Below are positions 1-8,677 of a DNA stretch of 62,292 bases, piece after piece; within the stretch, counting starts at the first letter, position 1; every line of letters starts with the position of its first letter. The stretch spans positions 1 through 62,292 of the forward strand of contig CAILKP010000116.1 of the NCBI GenBank assembly GCA_903834785.1, written 5' to 3'. Under the pieces are notes generated by a model. The model ran no database searches and was not told the origin of the DNA. It saw only the letters and a list, made by a program, of their open reading frames with translations. Made by a program: the position numbers and the translations under genes. This stretch comes from an uncultured bacterium. Lineage in GTDB: Bacteria > Planctomycetota > Phycisphaerae > Phycisphaerales > UBA1924.

Positions 1-183
<183 letters not shown>

Positions 184-215
184 GTCTGATCGCGGATGGT
201 GCGGATAATTGGTGA

Positions 216-827
216 TCAGCGTTCGATCTTCAGCGCGTGCTGGCCACGCTGCTGACGCTCATCATTGAGCTTGGCCAGGGCCTCGGGCTGCTGGGCCAGG
301 AGCTTGATGAGCTGCGAGGCGGTGACATCGAGCATGAGTGCGGCGCGGCGGGGGTCCCAGCCCATGTCGGCAAGGACATCCATGGCCTCGGCCAGGACGG
401 CGGGGAAATCCCAGTGATCCGTATTGCAGATGATGCGGCGGTGGTGGACGCGGGAGCGCCAGAGCGGTGAGCCGGCGGGGAGATCCAGGATCGCCAGGCC
501 GCGGCCCTTGGGCACGCTGACGCGATGCTCGACAGCGAGGATGATGCGTAGGCGTTTGGCGGCGATGGCGCGGTTTTCCTGCTGGCTGCGGCGCTCGCCG
601 GCCTGGGCGGCGTGGCCGGTGGGGCGGAAGGTCAGCGTGATGTGGGTGGAGACCTTGTTGCGGTTCTGTCCGCCGGGGCCGCCGGCGCGGCCGGCGATGG
701 CCTCGCAGTGTGCGAGGAACTCGGGCTCATCGAGGCACGCGGGGTGGGGCCAACGGTCGAGCTCACCGGGGATGGGGTCCCGCGGCTTGGGACGGCCGTC
801 GTGGTTGATGTGCCCGTGCTTGGCCAT
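216..827 (-). CDS. arfB: ArfB/YaeJ-like peptidyl-tRNA hydrolase (release factor domain)
   Basis: A 203-residue protein with one class I release-factor catalytic domain. The GGQ motif lies in GGPGGQNRNKVST near residue 50, followed by the usual beta-strand. There is no codon-recognition domain, so by family it should hydrolyse peptidyl-tRNA on stalled ribosomes or in the large subunit rather than act as RF1 or RF2. The tail is longer than in E. coli ArfB, which is about 140 residues, and is only moderately basic, although the basic tail is what ArfB inserts into the mRNA channel. A role on stalled ribosomes is therefore likely but not proven. It starts with ATG and lies 60 bases downstream of tsaD on the same strand, so it may be co-transcribed. 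Confidence 0.8.
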   Translation of the reverse strand: MAKHGHINHDGRPKPRDPIPGELDRWPHPACLDEPEFLAHCEAIAGRAGGPGGQNRNKVSTHITLTFRPTGHAAQAGERRSQQENRAIAAKRLRIILAVEHRVSVPKGRGLAILDLPAGSPLWRSRVHHRRIICNTDHWDFPAVLAEAMDVLADMGWDPRRAALMLDVTASQLIKLLAQQPEALAKLNDERQQRGQHALKIER

Positions 828-887
828 GCGTGATTTGTACGTGCCTGCGGGCGAAGAGTTTGCCGCGTGCGTGGGGATTGACGATTG

Positions 888-2012
888 CTACACACTGCCG
901 CTGGGGAAGGCGGTGAGATCGAGGCCGTCGCCCGACCAGCTGCGCTGGGCCAGGAGGTGGTGGCCCAGGCCGGCGATCATGGCGGCGTTGTCGACGCAGA
1001 GGGCCATGGCGGGCAGGGAGAGGGCGAGTTTGCGGCGGGCGGCGAAGGCGGTGAGTTCGGCGCGGAGGTGGCTGTTGGCGGTGACGCCGCCGCCGGTGAG
1101 CAGGGTGCGGCAGTCGGGGCTGGCTTCAAGCGCGCGTTCGAGCTTGAGGATGACGGCCTTGACCGCGGCGTGCTGGAAGCTGGCGCAGATGTCGGCGGTG
1201 TTCGCGGGCGTCAGTTCCAGCGGCGGGCGGGCTTCAAGCTCGCCGGGGATGCCCTTGAGGGTGTAGAGGACGGCGGTTTTGAGGCCTGAGAAGGAGAAGT
1301 TCAGCGAGCCCTTATCCAGCCGCGAGATGGGGAAGTTAAAGCGTGCGGCGTTGCCGGTGCGGGCGAGGGTGTCGACATTGGGCCCGCCGGGGAAGGGCAG
1401 GCCGAGCATGGCGGCGACTTTGTCGTAGGCCTCGCCGATGGCATCGTCGATGGTCCAGCCCAGGCGCGACATAGCGGTGGGGGAGCTGACGCGGTAGACG
1501 GTGGTGTGCCCGCCGGAGACGACCAGACCCAGGGCGGGGAAAGCGGTGCTGGCGGTGAGCAGCGGCGGTGCATCACCGAGCTGCATGAGCCCGGCGTAGA
1601 GGTGGGCCTGGACGTGGTCGACACCGATGAGCGGGACACCCATGCCCAGCGCGACGGCCTTGCCTGCGCTGACACCGACGAGCAGCGAGCCGATGAGGCC
1701 GGGGCGGTTGCCGACGGCGACGGCGTGGAGATCGGTCAGGCGGATGCCGGCAGCGCGGACGGCCTCGGTGATGATGGGGACGATGCGCTCGGCGTGGGCG
1801 CGGCTGGCGATCTCGGGGACAACGCCGCGGTACTCGGCGTGGAGCTCGTGCTGGCTGGCGACGACGGTGGAGAGCACGCGCGTGCCGCCGAGCGTGACGG
1901 CGGCGGCGGTTTCATCGCAGCTGGTCTCGATGCCCAGGACGAGGCGATTGGCGAAGTCGGAGGGGGAGGCGGGTGACGGGGCCGCGGAGTTGTGCGGGAG
2001 CGTGGCGGTCAT
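888..2012 (-). CDS. tsaD: tRNA N6-adenosine threonylcarbamoyltransferase TsaD
   Basis: A 374-residue ASKHA-fold protein that transfers threonylcarbamoyl from TC-AMP to A37 of tRNAs reading ANN codons, working with TsaB and TsaE. The GIETSCDET phosphate loop is at residues 27-35. The metal-binding histidines are in HVQAH (H133 and H137), and VSGGHT follows. The length is slightly above the usual 335-345 because of a non-conserved N-terminal extension of about 20 residues. The ATG overlaps the stop of the upstream S41 peptidase gene by four bases (ATGA at 2009-2012), which suggests translational coupling. tsaB and tsaE are not in the window. Confidence 0.95.
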   Translation of the reverse strand: MTATLPHNSAAPSPASPSDFANRLVLGIETSCDETAAAVTLGGTRVLSTVVASQHELHAEYRGVVPEIASRAHAERIVPIITEAVRAAGIRLTDLHAVAVGNRPGLIGSLLVGVSAGKAVALGMGVPLIGVDHVQAHLYAGLMQLGDAPPLLTASTAFPALGLVVSGGHTTVYRVSSPTAMSRLGWTIDDAIGEAYDKVAAMLGLPFPGGPNVDTLARTGNAARFNFPISRLDKGSLNFSFSGLKTAVLYTLKGIPGELEARPPLELTPANTADICASFQHAAVKAVILKLERALEASPDCRTLLTGGGVTANSHLRAELTAFAARRKLALSLPAMALCVDNAAMIAGLGHHLLAQRSWSGDGLDLTAFPSGSV

Positions 2013-3655
2013 TTGGGTGCCGCCGGGGCATCGGGTGCTGGCGGGGTGGTGCCCGTGTCATCGGCCGGTTCGGCACCGTCGAGGGCGAGCAGCCGCAGCT
2101 CGACGCGGTCGAGCTCGCGGCTGAGCCGCTCGCGGGAACGCTCCAGGGCGGCACGCTCGGCGGCTTGGACACGCTTGGTGGTGGCGAGCGGCGAGGCATC
2201 ACCACCTGGGGGCAGCGTGAAGGTGCCGGTGGCGACTTTGCCCTGCAGGGCGGCGACTGCCGCGGCGAGCTGCTGGTCCTGAAGTTTGGTGCGGATCCAC
2301 TCTGGGTCGCTGAGGCGGGCCTCGCTGACGAGTGCTTCCTGCTCCGGCGGCAGCGGCGGGCGTGATGCGCCGGCGGGCCAGACGGCTTCGAGCACATCGC
2401 GTGCACGCAGGAGGGCGACTTCCTGCTCATCGGTCATGGGCACGAAGAAGCCGGGGGCGGGATCAACGCCCCAGGTGACCGAGTCGTCCTTGCGCTGGAT
2501 GAGCCGGCCGGAGGGCAGGAAGTAAAACTGCTCGGTGAGTTTGAGGATGCCGCCGGTGGTCATGGGCTCAGTGGCCTGGACCAGACCCTTGCCGAAGCTG
2601 CGGGTGCCGATGATGGTGCCGCGGGGCGGGGTCTGCTCGGACAGTGCGCCGGAGACGACCTCGCTGGCTGATGCGCTGCGGCCGTTGATCAGGACGATCA
2701 GTTCGGCCTTGGGGGCGAGTTGGCCGGTGGTGGCGGAGACTGACTCGCCGCGGCGGCCGACCTTTTTGGAGGCCTCGGCATCGACGCGCGAGCGTGTGGA
2801 GACGATGACCCCGGAGTCCATGAGCATGTCGCAGAGCTTGATGGCATCATCGAGCAGGCCGCCGGGGTTGTCTCGAAGGTCCAGGATGATGCCGCGGAGC
2901 CAGGCGGGGTCGTTGCCGGAGGGGTCCAGAAGACGGCGGAGATCCTCAAGTGCGGCGGCGAAGTCGGTGCTGGCCGAGCCGCTGAACTGCTCGATGCGGA
3001 GGTAGGCGATGCGGGCGGCAGGATCGATGAGATGATCCCACTTGTTGCTGGCTGCGAGCCAGCGGAAGCCGCGGACGGGTGAGACGGACAGCTCGGCCCG
3101 CTGGAGCGTGAGCTCGAGCTTCTCGGCGGTTGCGAAGGAGTCGGCCTCGCTGCCGCCGCGGAGGATGGAGAGTTTGACATCGGTGCCCGGGACACCTTTG
3201 AGCTTGTCGATGCACTGGTCGATGGTGAGCTCGGCCAGGGAGGCGCCATCGATGCTGGCGACGCGGTCGCCGGGCTGCAGGCCGGCGCGGAGCGCGGGGG
3301 AGGCGGGCAGTGGGGTGGCGATGAGCACGTGCGGCCCGCTCTTGCGGACGGTGGCGCCGATGCCGACGAACTGGCCGAGGAGGTCCTTGCTGAAGTCCGT
3401 CATCTTCGACGGGGGAATGTAGCTGGTGTACGGATCCTTGAGGGACTCGGCCATGCCGCTGATGGCACCGGTCAGGAGCTTCTCATCGTCGACGGCCTCG
3501 ACGTAGCGGTTGCGGATGAGCTCGCGGGCCTCATCAACGGCCATGATGAAGCCCTGCTGGCCTGTGAAGTAACCGACGAGCTGCGGCACCCGGACCAGAA
3601 ATGCCCCGAAGAGCACGGCGAGGACCAGCAGCAGGGGGAGAAGTCGGCGTTGCAT
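2009..3655 (-). CDS. S41 family C-terminal processing peptidase with PDZ domain
   Basis: A 548-residue protein with an N-terminal hydrophobic segment (residues 5-20) acting as signal peptide or anchor, so the protease domain is periplasmic. A PDZ domain spans about residues 95-170. The S41 catalytic core has SASASE, with the probable nucleophile S331, and GTRSFGKG with the general base K356. The 25-residue Ser-Lys spacing matches Tsp and CtpB. The conserved DLRDNPGG loop is at 259-266. The frame stays open 100 codons upstream, but that stretch is low-complexity and runs antisense-like into the next gene, so I chose the ATG at 3655. A C-terminal charged helix and a Pro/Ala tail follow the protease. 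It sits between an AsmA-like gene and tsaD on the same strand. Confidence 0.9.
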   Translation of the reverse strand: MQRRLLPLLLVLAVLFGAFLVRVPQLVGYFTGQQGFIMAVDEARELIRNRYVEAVDDEKLLTGAISGMAESLKDPYTSYIPPSKMTDFSKDLLGQFVGIGATVRKSGPHVLIATPLPASPALRAGLQPGDRVASIDGASLAELTIDQCIDKLKGVPGTDVKLSILRGGSEADSFATAEKLELTLQRAELSVSPVRGFRWLAASNKWDHLIDPAARIAYLRIEQFSGSASTDFAAALEDLRRLLDPSGNDPAWLRGIILDLRDNPGGLLDDAIKLCDMLMDSGVIVSTRSRVDAEASKKVGRRGESVSATTGQLAPKAELIVLINGRSASASEVVSGALSEQTPPRGTIIGTRSFGKGLVQATEPMTTGGILKLTEQFYFLPSGRLIQRKDDSVTWGVDPAPGFFVPMTDEQEVALLRARDVLEAVWPAGASRPPLPPEQEALVSEARLSDPEWIRTKLQDQQLAAAVAALQGKVATGTFTLPPGGDASPLATTKRVQAAERAALERSRERLSRELDRVELRLLALDGAEPADDTGTTPPAPDAPAAPK

Positions 3656-3695
3656 GCGTTGAGTCAGACGCGGTGCCGGCGATGGCACCGCGAGC

Positions 3696-4658
3696 TTACT
3701 TCTTGGGCTCTTCCTTCTTGGGCTCTTCCTTCTTGCCGCCGGGGATGAGGCCGCCGAGGCCCTTCTTGAGATCATCGACGCCCTGCTTGGCCTTGTCGGC
3801 GGCGCCGGCGGCGGCATCGCCGACGTTCTTGCCGACTTCACCGACGGTCTTGCCGAGGCTCTCGAGCTGCTTGACATCGGCGAACTTGGACAGGTCACCG
3901 AGCTTGCCGAGGTTGCCCTTGAGGTCGCCGAGCATTTCAGGTGAGATGCCGGCACCGGAGTTGGCGACGGCCGAGAGGATCGCCTGCATGACGATGCTGG
4001 AGAGCTGCGACATGGTCACGCCACTGCCGCCGACGCCGTCGCCGGTCTTGCCGACGTTGCTGAGCTTGATCTCAGGGATGGTGACATCGACGCTGGAGGC
4101 CTTGTTGAGTGCATCGGTGACGGCGTTGCCGCCGCCGACGAGCTCGGCGTGGACCTTGACGTTGCGGATGACCAGTTCGGTGATGACGAGCTTCTTTTCA
4201 GAACCGTCGGCGGTGGGGGCGGGCTTGGGCTTCTCACCGCCGGCAGGCGAAGAGAGCTTGGCGAGGTTGTCGAGGATGACCTGGTAGTTGGCCTTATCGC
4301 CCTGCTTCTCCAGCGAGAGGTTGATATCGCTGAGGGAGAGCAGCGGGATGGTGATGACGTCACCCTGCATCGCTGCCAGTGAGAGGGCGAGCTTGCCCTC
4401 GCCGAGCAGGAAGAACTGCTGGCCCTTGTATCCGGGCGGGTTGGCGATGCTGAGGCCCGAGAGGCCGAAGTTGCCGCTGAACAGGCCGATATCGGCGGAC
4501 TTGAGCGTGGTCGGCACGCCCATGGCGTAGGTGCCGCCGGCTTCGATGCCCTTCTTGGCCACCGAGTCAATCGCGGCGATGAGCGCGAACACGCCGACGA
4601 CCAGCAGGAGCACGGCCACGACAGCGAGAGCCAGGACGATCTTGAGGATCTTCTTCAT
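3696..4658 (-). CDS. AsmA-like membrane-anchored protein
   Basis: A 320-residue protein with an N-terminal transmembrane anchor at about residues 4-28, then a region resembling the N-terminal part of AsmA-type proteins: a repetitive beta pattern with SADIGLFSGNFGLSGLSIANPPGY and related LSDINLSLE strands. The C-terminal third (about 230-320) is an Ala/Gly/Lys-rich amphipathic segment ending in a double KKEEPKK repeat. AsmA-like proteins act in the inner membrane and periplasm and are linked to lipid transport and envelope assembly; the role here is inferred only from this resemblance. I chose the ATG at 4658 over a TTG two codons upstream. The gene is first in a minus-strand run with the S41 peptidase, 40 bases apart. 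Confidence 0.6.
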   Translation of the reverse strand: MKKILKIVLALAVVAVLLLVVGVFALIAAIDSVAKKGIEAGGTYAMGVPTTLKSADIGLFSGNFGLSGLSIANPPGYKGQQFFLLGEGKLALSLAAMQGDVITIPLLSLSDINLSLEKQGDKANYQVILDNLAKLSSPAGGEKPKPAPTADGSEKKLVITELVIRNVKVHAELVGGGNAVTDALNKASSVDVTIPEIKLSNVGKTGDGVGGSGVTMSQLSSIVMQAILSAVANSGAGISPEMLGDLKGNLGKLGDLSKFADVKQLESLGKTVGEVGKNVGDAAAGAADKAKQGVDDLKKGLGGLIPGGKKEEPKKEEPKK

Positions 4659-5013
4659 GGGCAATGATAGTGGGGAACCAGTGGTGCTCGGCGTACGCGG
4701 GTGCGCTGTGTGCTCGGTTGTGGTGGCTGTGGCGCGTGTGCATCAGCGCGGGTGACCATCCGCCCGAGCAAGGTGGTGAGGTGAAACCGCTTACGCGAGA
4801 ATCCGGCGCGGGCGGCTGCGGGGCTGTTTGGCCGCGTGTGGACCGAGCTGAAAACTACATTTTACGTCCGTATAACGACACCATCGCTTGATTTTCTGGC
4901 GAATTTTGCTTCATTCCCCTTGTTTCAAGTGGGATTTCGTGTACTCTGGAGCAGTCGTTTATGTAACTGTTTACAAGACGATTTCCGTACTCAGAGTTAA
5001 AGGAGATTTAGAG
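4659..5013. other. Divergent intergenic region with candidate promoter
   Basis: No gene is supported in these 355 bases. The stretch nearest 5014 is AT-rich compared with the surroundings, as expected for a promoter region serving the PEP-CTERM-like gene. The minus-strand AsmA-like gene begins at the other end. Confidence 0.6.
4920..4947 (+). promoter_or_regulatory. Candidate sigma-70-like promoter
   Basis: TTGTTT (4920-4925) and TACTCT (4942-4947) are separated by 16 bases, about 67 bases upstream of the ATG at 5014. A strong ribosome binding site, AAAGGAG, lies at 4999-5005, eight bases before the start. The promoter match is partial. The ribosome binding site is clear and decides the start. 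Confidence 0.35.
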
Positions 5014-5691
5014 ATGAAGGCAATGTCTATCGCTGTTATGGCCGGCCTGATGGCCGCGTCCGCCGCTTCCGCTCAGGTGACCGTCAGCCCCGGCAGCTCG
5101 TCGGCCGCTTGGCAGGGCTACATGAACGTGTTCAACCTGCCCTCGGCCGGTGGCGCGTTCCAGTTCGGCTCCGGCTGGGGCGTGCCGGACCTGAACGTCT
5201 CGTTTAACGACCCCGCCAGCCAGTTCACGTTCTCGCCCAACACCATCGGCGACCCGAACCCCTATTGGTACACCCCCTCGGGCGGTCCCGGCGCTGCCGG
5301 CAACAAGATCATGAACGCCGTCCTGTACGTTCAGAACGACGCTCTGGTTGGCCAGACCGTCCGCTTCCAGGGCTCGATCCTGTCCAACACGCTGACGAGC
5401 GCTCACACGGGCACCATCTTCATCCGCGACTTCGCCCCTGACTACAGCTCTGTGGTCGAGACCTCCATCCCCGTGACGGTCGGCAACTTTGACCTCACCC
5501 TGGCTACAAATCCCGCGCCCGGCCGCCACGTTCAGTACGGTTTCAGCATGACCGGCGTGAACGTCTGGTCGACCGACGTCGCCCAGTTCGGCAGCTTCGT
5601 GGTCTCCACGGCCGCCATCCCCGGCCCGACCGCGGCTGGTCTGCTGGCCATCGGTGGCCTGATGGCCACCCGTCGCCGCCGCCAGGCCTGA
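5014..5691 (+). CDS. Secreted protein with PEP-CTERM-like sorting tail
   Basis: A 225-residue protein with a signal peptide (residues 1-20, ending ASAASAQ). The mature part is Ser/Thr/Gly/Asn-rich and probably beta-rich. The C-terminus has the PEP-CTERM layout: a short Pro motif (IPGPTA), a hydrophobic segment and a final RRRR cluster. In this family the tail directs transport and processing by an exosortase, often for surface or exopolysaccharide-associated proteins. The Pro motif departs from the canonical V-P-E-P. The body matches no domain I recognise. The upstream frame is open for 42 more codons, but AAAGGAG eight bases before the ATG at 5014 fixes the start. A strong terminator follows, so the gene is monocistronic. 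No exosortase gene is in the window. Confidence 0.75.
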   Translation: MKAMSIAVMAGLMAASAASAQVTVSPGSSSAAWQGYMNVFNLPSAGGAFQFGSGWGVPDLNVSFNDPASQFTFSPNTIGDPNPYWYTPSGGPGAAGNKIMNAVLYVQNDALVGQTVRFQGSILSNTLTSAHTGTIFIRDFAPDYSSVVETSIPVTVGNFDLTLATNPAPGRHVQYGFSMTGVNVWSTDVAQFGSFVVSTAAIPGPTAAGLLAIGGLMATRRRRQA

Positions 5692-5726
5692 TCTTCGGCC
5701 TCGCATCCACATCCACACTGACGAAG

Positions 5727-5756
5727 CCGCCGGCCGCAAGGCCGGCGGTTTTTTTT
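5727..5756 (+). terminator. Rho-independent terminator
   Basis: A perfect 9-bp GC stem, CCGCCGGCC (5727-5735) with GGCCGGCGG (5740-5748), has a GCAA tetraloop and is followed by eight T (5749-5756). It ends the transcript of the PEP-CTERM-like gene. Confidence 0.9.
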
Positions 5757-5779
5757 CACCTGTCTGAACCTGCGAAGAC

Positions 5780-6484
5780 TCAGCCCTGGCCGACCGCCCG
5801 GCTCACCGCGCCGTGGGCCAGCAGGCCAACGGGGTCGTACATCGGCAGCGGGCACGTCGCCTCCGAGAGGATGAGGCCGGACTCGCTGAATCCGGCGATG
5901 AGCCCCTCGGCACCGCGGTCCTGAAGCTTGGCGATGACCTGCGCGAAGATCTCGCGAGACTCGGGCAGAACCTTGCCGTGGATGAGCTGCTCGAAGATGA
6001 TGCCATCGAGTGCCGCACCGTCCATCGCGTCTGGCACGATCACCTTGATGCCCTTGAGCCCCAGGTGTGTCTGGTAGGTTGAGCCGAACATGACCATCCG
6101 CGTGCCGACGAGCCCGACGACTTTGCGTCGGTCTGCTGCGATTGCGCTGGCGACCATCTCCGTCATGGTCATCCACGGCAATGGCGAGGCGTGCTCGGCC
6201 AGGTGGATGCCGTGCTGCATGACGTTGTCGGGGCAGATTGCAAATTCGGCACCGGCGGCTGCCAGGGCTTTGGCGCTGGCCAGCAGCATTTCGCCGATGG
6301 CGTGCCAGTCGTCGCGCTCGGCGGCCGCCAGATACTGCTCAAAGGGCAGGTTGTGCATGCTGACCACGGGGTGGCCGCTGTCACCGATGAGCGTTGATGC
6401 CCGCCGAAAGATCTCGGTGTAGCACAGGGCCGAGCCCTCGGGGCTGACGGCGGCGATACCGATGTGCTTCGGAGGTGTGTTCAT
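5780..6484 (-). CDS. Aspartate/glutamate racemase family protein (one catalytic Cys missing)
   Basis: A 234-residue protein of the Asp/Glu racemase (RacX/YgeA-type) superfamily, which interconverts L- and D-amino acids through two cysteines. The first catalytic region is present as ICPDNVMQH with C84. The second, normally GCTE, is here GFSES (around residues 198-202), so the second cysteine is replaced by Phe. By family knowledge this should remove two-base racemisation, so the protein may be a one-sided isomerase, a decarboxylase-like relative or a binding protein. I took the ATG at 6484 because the 60 upstream codons are Pro/Arg-rich and lie in the divergent promoter region shared with the hscB-like gene. 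Confidence 0.75.
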   Translation of the reverse strand: MNTPPKHIGIAAVSPEGSALCYTEIFRRASTLIGDSGHPVVSMHNLPFEQYLAAAERDDWHAIGEMLLASAKALAAAGAEFAICPDNVMQHGIHLAEHASPLPWMTMTEMVASAIAADRRKVVGLVGTRMVMFGSTYQTHLGLKGIKVIVPDAMDGAALDGIIFEQLIHGKVLPESREIFAQVIAKLQDRGAEGLIAGFSESGLILSEATCPLPMYDPVGLLAHGAVSRAVGQG

Positions 6485-6673
6485 GCGGTTGGCTGGCTGG
6501 CTGGCGAGGTCGGACGATGCACGTTTCGAGCAACACAGAACAAGGGCGGAACGCCGGTCAGGCGGGGAGCACGCCGGCGGTTTCCATGGTACCACCGGCC
6601 ACCCGGCAAAATGATGTCCCGGCGGCAGGGGCGTTTGCCCTGCCCGGGCGGGCCGGCGGGTCAACGATCAGAC

Positions 6674-7210
6674 ATGCCAGCATCCGAGCCCATGTCCGAC
6701 GCCTTTGAGGTCCTTGGCCTGCCGGTCTCCTATGCGACTTCGCCGGCGCAGGTGCAGCGGGCGTACATGGCCAGAGCTGCGGCGGCGCACCCCGATTCGG
6801 CCGGGGGGACGGACGCTGAGCTTGATGCGGAGGCGGCGTCGGCGCGTTTGAACCAGGCCAAGGACACGCTGCTGGATGATGAGCAGCGGGCCGCGGTGGT
6901 GCTGGCGCGGCTGGGCGGACCGGCCGCGAATCAGGACCGCTCGCTGCCGCCAGCGCTGCTGGCTGATGTGATGGACAAGCGCAGCGAGTTCGAAAACGCC
7001 CAGGGCAAGGGCAACGCCCACGCGATGGAAGCGCTGCGCGACTGGGCAAACTGCCAGCGGCAGCACCGCATTGCGACCGTCAGCGGGCTGTTTGAGAAAG
7101 CGGCGGCGCTGCCGCCCGGGCCGGAACGCGTGCCCCTGCTCAAGGCCATCCGCACCGAGCTCAACGCCTGGCGTTACATCGAGCGGATGCTCGAGCAGGT
7201 TTCGGACTAA
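6674..7210 (+). CDS. hscB: HscB-like J-domain co-chaperone
   Basis: A 178-residue protein with an N-terminal J-domain (about residues 8-72) containing HPD at 39-41, and a C-terminal three-helix domain (about 95-178). This matches HscB, the co-chaperone that delivers the IscU scaffold to the HscA/DnaK chaperone during Fe-S cluster transfer. Unlike many HscB proteins it has no N-terminal zinc-binding cysteines. No iscS, iscU or hscA gene is nearby, so the partner would be encoded elsewhere. The frame is open another 70 codons upstream, but that part overlaps the promoter region of the divergent gene. The ATG at 6674 is preferred; the ATG at 6692 is an alternative. Confidence 0.7.
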   Translation: MPASEPMSDAFEVLGLPVSYATSPAQVQRAYMARAAAAHPDSAGGTDAELDAEAASARLNQAKDTLLDDEQRAAVVLARLGGPAANQDRSLPPALLADVMDKRSEFENAQGKGNAHAMEALRDWANCQRQHRIATVSGLFEKAAALPPGPERVPLLKAIRTELNAWRYIERMLEQVSD

Positions 7211-7228
7211 ACGGGCCGCGAACGGGGC

Positions 7229-8569
7229 TTACTTCTCCGCACCGCCGGCAAGCAGCCAGGCGGCACCGGCGACAGCCCGCACCGCTGCGGTGTAGCGTGC
7301 TGCATCGATGGTTGCGACCGTGTCGGTGGGCTTGTGGTAGTTGGGGTTGCGGAAGTTGGCCGTGTCGGTGAGCATGAGCGCGGGCAGGTCCATGTTCAGG
7401 AACGGCGCGTGGTCGGAACGGAGCAGATCGGGCGGAACGAACGCCATCTGTTCATTGGGGAACTGATCGATGAGCACGGTCTTGACTGCGGGCTCGGCGG
7501 TGAGCATGGCGGAGGAGAATGCTCGATTGAAGGGGCGGTGCTTGGATGTGCCGCAGATAGCCAGGAAGTCGCCGGCGGTGAGTTGCGGCATGCCGGGCAT
7601 GCCTGCAAAGGGGTTCTTCTGGCTGTTCGGCGCATCGCTGTAGAAGCCGAGCATCTCCAGTGAGACCATGCCGATGAGCTTTTCGCGGATTTCGCCGGGC
7701 TTGGGTGGGTCGGCGGCCGGGCCGTGTGTGGCGCGCCACTGCAGGGCGTACTTGGCTGAGCCCTGCAAGCCGATCTCCTCGTGGTTGAACAGGATGATGC
7801 GGATGGTCCGCTGGCGAGGGAGCTGGTGAAGGACCCGCACGAGTTCGATGGCAGCGGCGGTGCCGGTGCCGTTGTCGTCGGCGCCGGGTGAGTCGGGCAC
7901 GCTGTCGAAGTGTGCCCCGATGATGAGCACCTCCTGGCGTTTGGTGGTGCCGGGCAGGTCGACGATGATGTTGATCCACTCGTGGCTCTGATCCGCCCGA
8001 GGCGCTGCGGCGTCTTTGCGAGGGTCGGCCTTGGTGTTCTTGCCTGCGTCCTGGTCTTTGTCGTTGGCCTTTTCGGCGTCCTTGTCCTTGGCCGGCGCTG
8101 TGGATCTCTCAGCGTTCTTGCTGCCGTCGGTGGCCGAGCCTGGGGCTTTGGCTGCTTCGCGTTTGGCCGTCAAGCCGCGGCGGAGCGGGACCTTGTCGGT
8201 GGTGAACTCGACGCCGATGGCCTTGAGTTCGGCGGCGAGGAGTTCCTGCGTCGCGGCGAGTCGGTCGGCGTGCTCGGGTGTGGGTCCGGCGCTTCGCTGC
8301 GGGGGGAGCGTGCCCAGCAATGCCATGAGGCGATCCTGGCTTACCGCACTGGTCACTTCGCGGAGCTTGGCGCGATCCTGTTCGGTGATCGTCATCGGTT
8401 GCGGTGTCCAGTGTGCCGGTGCCGCTGGCGCTGCCGCAGCGGGTGCGGTTGCTGGCGGCGATGTGGCGGCTGGTGCTGCGGCCGGTGCGGGCGTGGCGGG
8501 CTTCGCGTGGGCCGGGCCGATCACGGTGAGCGGAATGAGGATGCCGAGAGTGAGCGTCGCTTGAAGCAT
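7229..8569 (-). CDS. Secreted M28 family zinc aminopeptidase
   Basis: A 446-residue protein with a signal peptide (residues 1-22, ending AHA). A Pro/Ala-rich spacer (23-54) and a Lys/Asp/Ala-rich low-complexity insert (about 137-195) follow. The M28 core carries the two-zinc site: H220 in GAHFDS, D231/D232 in ADDNGTG, E264-E265 in NHEE, and a late His in RSDHAPF. By family it removes N-terminal residues from peptides outside the cytoplasm. A TTG two codons upstream is possible, but the ATG at 8569 starts the signal peptide cleanly. It converges with the hscB-like gene (18-base gap). Confidence 0.88.
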   Translation of the reverse strand: MLQATLTLGILIPLTVIGPAHAKPATPAPAAAPAATSPPATAPAAAAPAAPAHWTPQPMTITEQDRAKLREVTSAVSQDRLMALLGTLPPQRSAGPTPEHADRLAATQELLAAELKAIGVEFTTDKVPLRRGLTAKREAAKAPGSATDGSKNAERSTAPAKDKDAEKANDKDQDAGKNTKADPRKDAAAPRADQSHEWINIIVDLPGTTKRQEVLIIGAHFDSVPDSPGADDNGTGTAAAIELVRVLHQLPRQRTIRIILFNHEEIGLQGSAKYALQWRATHGPAADPPKPGEIREKLIGMVSLEMLGFYSDAPNSQKNPFAGMPGMPQLTAGDFLAICGTSKHRPFNRAFSSAMLTAEPAVKTVLIDQFPNEQMAFVPPDLLRSDHAPFLNMDLPALMLTDTANFRNPNYHKPTDTVATIDAARYTAAVRAVAGAAWLLAGGAEK

Positions 8570-8617
8570 CGCCAAGCGTACTGGTGCTGTCGGCGATCGG
8601 GGTGGGTGAGCGAGGTT

Positions 8618-8647
8618 AAAAAAACCGCCGCACGTGGGGTGCGGCGG
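8618..8647 (-). terminator. Rho-independent terminator (minus strand)
   Basis: Read on the minus strand, CCGCCGCAC and GTGCGGCGG form a perfect 9-bp stem around a five-base loop, followed by seven T. On the plus strand the arms are 8625-8633 and 8639-8647 and the A-run is 8618-8624. It ends the transcript of the DUF4175-like gene at 8678. Confidence 0.85.
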
Positions 8648-8677
8648 TCGGGAGCGATTTGTTCGAAGCAGCGAGGG

